Position numbers and translations under genes: made by a program. The notes beneath the pieces are model-generated. The model searched no databases. It had not been told where the DNA came from and was given only the letters and a program-made list of their open reading frames with translations. A stretch of DNA of 64,000 nt, taken from Branchiostoma floridae. Lineage: Eukaryota > Chordata > Leptocardii > Amphioxiformes > Branchiostomatidae. The stretch covers positions 13,605,764 to 13,669,763 of the forward strand of contig NC_049989.1 of NCBI RefSeq assembly GCF_000003815.2. Reading direction: 5' to 3'. This document shows positions 55,101-61,100 of this stretch, one piece after another (position 1 is the stretch's first letter; the number at the start of each line of letters is the position of its first letter).

Positions 55101-58100
55101 CTATCCAACTTCAGTCTTTGTTAAAAGAATGAGCAATCCACTTCCCCAATGACGTCACGTTATGCATCCTTTACAGAGACGAGGGGCGCCATAAATTTCT
55201 TCAGCTTATCATCCAATGCTCCCCGAGTGACGTGTTCTATCTGTATAAAGTGACGTCACAGAAGCGGCGGATTGCTCATCCCGTAACTGCGATGGCATTG
55301 AACAGTGGAACATTTGGCATAAGCACAATATTTGTATTAGAAATCCCCCCTTGATTCAGAATGATTTCTACCAATAAAGATTAACTTTGAATTCAAGTTC
55401 AACAACAAATGAACGCACCTGACATTGCCGAGGGGACCGCCGTCCAAGTCCATACTTTCCATGTCCCGTTCTTTCATCTGGTGCGAGAACTTCCGGCGCC
55501 GCTCGGTGGCGCTGCTAGAGATGCTACTAAGCCGTTTGGTGTGCCCGCTGAATAAATTAACATAAATCGACTAAAACGTCACGCATACACATAAAATGGC
55601 TACGTCATCCAACGTTCAAGTTTGACAGTGGGATATTTAGTTAGTTCAGTTCCTCTCGTATGCAACCTAAATAAAGTCACATTCAACATCGCACAATGCC
55701 AAATATGTACAAATAAAAAATCAAATAAACAAAAAGAGGAGGTAAACATTGAAGTACCAACCCGTCATCGCTCGATTCAGAAACCTTCCTAATCCGCCTA
55801 CTTTGTGAAATAAATGTAAACAAAACAAAACAAAAATAAATAAGCAGAACGTTATCTGATGAAGCAAGTGAGTTAGTAGCTTTGTGTTTATTTGGCATTT
55901 TGAAGAGAAAACTATAATCTAGGTATAAAAGAAAGGGTTTAAAACTAAAAAAAGAGAAGAAACATTGAAGCCTTCCGCAAATCCCTATTTTCGTTCCTTT
56001 TTTATGAAAAAGGCAATAATTCATAAATTAGTTCCGATTAAATGTGTTCAAGACATTGTTCGTTACAAACAAAACAAAGAGAGGCGATTATAATACAGTT
56101 ATTGGTGCATTGCTTATGTTCAATACTAGAGATCTTGCATCTTGAGAGCTGAAGCTTTGAATTGCCTTTCTCTGCAGGTATACTTACGGCGGTCTGTTGT
56201 CGTTGTTGTCCATAGGCGGATGTCGCATCTCCAGAAGGGTTTGGCCAAACGACTGTAAATGTAAATGTTCAAAGGATTGTAAATGTAAATGTAAATGTAA
56301 ATGTAAATGTAAAAGTAGATGTTCAAAGGAGGTTGTAGCAAATGTGTGTTTGCGTGTTTGTGTGTGTATGAGTTTGCGTGTTTGTGCGCATGTGTGTTTG
56401 TGTGTGCGTGCGTGTTTGTGTGTGTGTGCGTGCGTGCGTGTTTGTGTCTGTGTGTGTGTGTATGTGTCTCTCTCTGTGTGCTTCAGTATATGTTAAGTAT
56501 TAAATTCCCCACTTCAGATACTTGAATAGTAAAGAGAAATTTATGTTCCTAACAGTTTTTGATAAAACAACTCTAACCAACCATACAGCTAGCCACATTT
56601 ATGCAATTACGAAGAAGCGAGAGGAAGTCGAATGTCATAGAATAGATAAGACACATATCTGCATATATTGATGTGTATGATTGTTTCCATTGTTACATAT
56701 ATATGATTGTTACCATGTGACCTGTACTTAGCCCAATGGGGCAAAATGTGCAATAAAGCTCTTCATTCAAAATATAGACACTGAATTAAGCAATCAATCA
56801 ACCAATCAATCAATCAATTGAGATCAATCGATCGATCGATCAACCATATTTACGTACCTCCCCATTGTCCGGTGGGTCTCCGTTGCCGAACGTGCTGGTC
56901 ACTACGATGACCAGTGTCTCATGTTCCAGGTGCATGATGTCATAATCATCCATACACATCACCTAGGGAACGACATTCTATTAAATATAGCTTATAACAT
57001 CGAGACCTTCGCTATTAAATTTCACCGCGAATTTGTGGTTACGATGTAATCCGATCCCCAGGCTGCCCGTTTAGGGGTGGGTACCGGTACAGAAAATTCA
57101 CGTCCAGGTACAATTCAGTTCCAGAGGAAGTTCAGTCGAGGTTTGGACCTGAACCAAGACCTGATTCAGTAAGTGAAAACTTGTGAATGGAGGATACTCA
57201 CAACAATGGTCTATTTCACTACAAAGAAATCTGTTTGGTGGAGTATCATACTCACTCTGGCGTTTTAAAATCCTACAACGCTAAGTTACTAACTGCCTCG
57301 TGCAAAACTTGGTAGAAATGACTGTAGGATATACTCTACTTCGCTTTTGTTATCTCTTCGACCTGCAAGCGCCAAATCGTGTGAATACCTAATCAAGTAA
57401 TATGTTCAATTTCTAATAGGTCCATTATCCGGTCTATCTATTTTTTTCAAGTCCAGTTTTTCCGGACCGGCCCAATAAGAAAAACCCCTATGCCCGTTAG
57501 GCTAATTGTAAGTACATGGTAGAAACATAAAAGAGACGTCGACATACATGAGACAACAGACAGTATCTTAACGAGAGACCACTGAAATACTGGTGTTTGC
57601 TATATTGCCATGAAATTCTGTATACCGCGAAAATTGTGTCGGACTCAGACCCTAGAGAAATCCCCAGTCCGATACCCGCCTTGCCCCCGACGTTATACGT
57701 CTGGGAAAGTCACTTAACACGACCTTCTTCACTCCATTCAGGTGTGAGAATGGCTACCTGACCTCGGTCGGGAGGTAAAATACTACCTTTACCTTCTGTA
57801 TGTACTTCGTATGTGGCACAGTCAAAAGATCTTACTAACTTGAGTGCAGAGCCGTATTGTCCCCGTCTGTCTAAAAAAGCAAAACAAAAGAAAATGGTTA
57901 CGGAATATTTCCTACCTTGGCGTCGAACGCATGCTTGAAGATCTCACAGATCGTCTTGGCGTACCGCTCCGACTTGCCGGTCTCCGTGGCGTACAGGATT
58001 GTGGCCTTCACCCGCTTAGCCAGCGCTTTTCCCATCAGCTTTGCGGAGAACTTTACGGCTCTGGTGAAAAAATGGTACATTTATTTGCAGGGTGCCAATA

Positions 58101-61100
58101 GGCCTCAGAGGTATAACCTTGTTGCTATTAGAAGTATTGCTTTCAGTGGATCTACGTACACACTGTAGTTCAGGGAGGTATCTCACTGGACCTCAACAAA
58201 ATCCGCTAATTGACCCACTTTATGGCCTGAAATTTCATATTTTTTGAAATGCTTGGAAAAAATCATAAGTCGCAAAAGTGTGCAATATGTATATTCTAAA
58301 ACATCTTACCTATGCTGTGCTATGGTTGCCATAAGTTTATATCCTTTTATTGCTGCGAATCCCGTTTTGATGCATTTTTAATCATTGTACACTAATTCAT
58401 TGGGATTTCCAATAACCTGCTCATCTGGGATTCATACATAAATGCGTCTTACGTCGGTATGACCACAAGTGAAGTTGCCGCATTTTTCGTGGACAATTTG
58501 GATCAGTCGAGTGAGATAACGATTTAGGCTTAGGTCACATTTCCAAACCGGGGCCCGGCCGGGCAGCTTTCGGGAGCGAAAAGAATGATATAAAAGACAT
58601 CAAAATATACAAAATGTCAAAATAAAATTCATGGGCATCATGTGTATATATTTCTAGCTATACATTTTAATATTTCATTTCTTGAAACATTCCGGCCGGG
58701 CGCCGGTTTGGAAATGTGACCTAAGCCTTAATTACCTCCGTAAGTATTCTCGGACAGTATATACCGACTTCCAACAATTAAGCATGCCGTTTCGCTTCTG
58801 GAAGTGGTCAGGACAATACAGGTACTCCGGTAATTTATACAATACTTCCTTGACGCACTGATTATTTAAGTCAGTAAGCCATGTTGATTTGATCATATGG
58901 ATGACATCCTCTGGGGACCCCAAACTGATGCAACCGAACGAACAAAAAGTTTTAATAAAGCAAAACAAAAGTTGGCTTCTTTATGAAATCTAAGTGGTCA
59001 GGAAGTGGTCTTTTAAGTATTCTTCTTTCAAGTCGATTTTTGAATTCTGTGACATTAGTATCCTATAATCATTTCCGAATCACGGCATATACTTTCATAT
59101 ATGGTCGAAATGTTTGCAAATGGACGGAAATTGATGCACGTGCGGATTCCATGTACATCATCAAATCAACATGGCCTTATTATAAAAATCACCAGTAGTT
59201 GGTACTGCCTTGTTTGGCGCAAAATTTAGCGTAGAAATAAAATGAAGAGCGATTTGTGACCCCCTATGTCTACTTACGATTTGGTATCTCCCTTGTCCCT
59301 CCAAAATCTCCAAAAGCGGATGCATGGCAGGTTATTTCATTAATTCAACGATTAGCGTGTTGGAATGAGTCGTGCGGTTGGGGAATAGGCTGTATCTCAG
59401 TTTTCAGTGGAATTAGTAGGCATTAGGGGGGCTCAAGGCTCGGTGGAATTGATTTGGATAAGGAGGACAAAAGCGGGAGGGAATAAGAAATCGTCGTAAA
59501 TACAAGATAACCTATACTTGAAGGCAAATGGAAAAATCCGAACGCCTCATTTTGGAGTTTCGAAATCGAACCTGCTTGTTGAGAAAGTAATTTGCAAACG
59601 TCTTTGCTACTATGAATATATTTCTAAAAAAAATAAACTAAAAAAAAAATCAGATTCTAAGCCTGAAAATGTTTGACAGGTTGCTCAACGAATTTCATGG
59701 ATAAAAAAACGACTTTCAAAACACCTTCTGTGTTTTCCCGTCGATTAGATCATACTTAACATCGTGCATGTACGTCATATTTCAATAAGAAAATCACGTA
59801 TGGGTCATAAAAAAAATTAGTCACTTAAAAGTCACCCGGCTATTCCCGTCCAGTAGAGTGTAGAGTGGCGAAAGACTCATGTACTAATACGGCAAACTCT
59901 ACGCAAGAGTCACTATACAAATTATAACGTTCGTCGGTGGATTACCTAAACATTTCTGACTGTTTTTGAAGACTTACTTGGCCACTTCCTTGAAGCCAAA
60001 CTTTCTTTTCGCCTTGCCGGGCATTATCTTCTTGGTATCTTCCTTCTTCTTCCACACGTGGGTCATCCACGCATCTTCCTATAGATCAAGGAACGACAGA
60101 ACGGTCAACTTTGAATATGCAATTGCGTAAGAGACTGGGAAGGGGCAATTTTAAGAGTCATCGACAGAGAGGAAAACAGAAGAACACGCTGGATTAAAGA
60201 AGCAGTTTGGATCAGAAAATCAGCTTCAGTCATGAACAGAGACGAAGGGGAATACAAGCTGAGCCACGTTTGGGACGACACTCTTGCTGCTGCAGCGCCA
60301 CCTACATCGGCTATAAGTAGCAGCAAGAAGTAGTTTCCAGTCATTCTACCCTGATGATGGTTTCGGATAGACACCGAAACGTTGGAAGTAAGTACTCCTT
60401 GGTTGTGCCCAAAAAACTTTACTATATGAACTTTGAATATGATTTCTAAAAGTCAAAGGTTTTTGGTAATTACCAGTCATCTTTGCCTTGGCTTAGGTCC
60501 CAACTGCATTAGTGTCCGAAACTAAGTATTACTATTTTTCGTATCTATAATTTCGACGTGGACATATTTGTCATGCAATTTTGATAAGATATAGTAAACC
60601 CCGGTGATGAACCGGGACGAGGGGGTATACAAGCTCAGCCACGTTTGGGATTATTTTCTCACCGCAAAAGCGCCACCTACATCGGCTACATATAGCAGTG
60701 AAGCAGAACTCCAGTTAGAAGCTCTGACAAAGGTGTCTGAGAGACATCGAAACGTAAGCAATGTAAGTGCTCTGGTTGTGTAAAATGAATTCTCCTATAT
60801 CCAATTTTGATGTTATAGAATTGACAAAATGTGTACGGCGCAAGAACGGCCATTTTTTTATAAGATTGTTTCCAGAACAGGTCACTAGCCCGTATAGGTC
60901 GCACTAGAGACAAAAGATGGATATTGATTGCAAACGTGTTTTTTTTAGTTACCGTCAATCATGGAGATCGGACAACAAGCAGTAAGTATTGACGCCCAGG
61001 TTTCTATACGTTTTGTTGCGAGTCTTAGGTTTTTGCTATACACTGCGAATGAGGCAGTGTACATCAGAGTCCATCGGCCCACCCTCAACAGAGACGGGGG

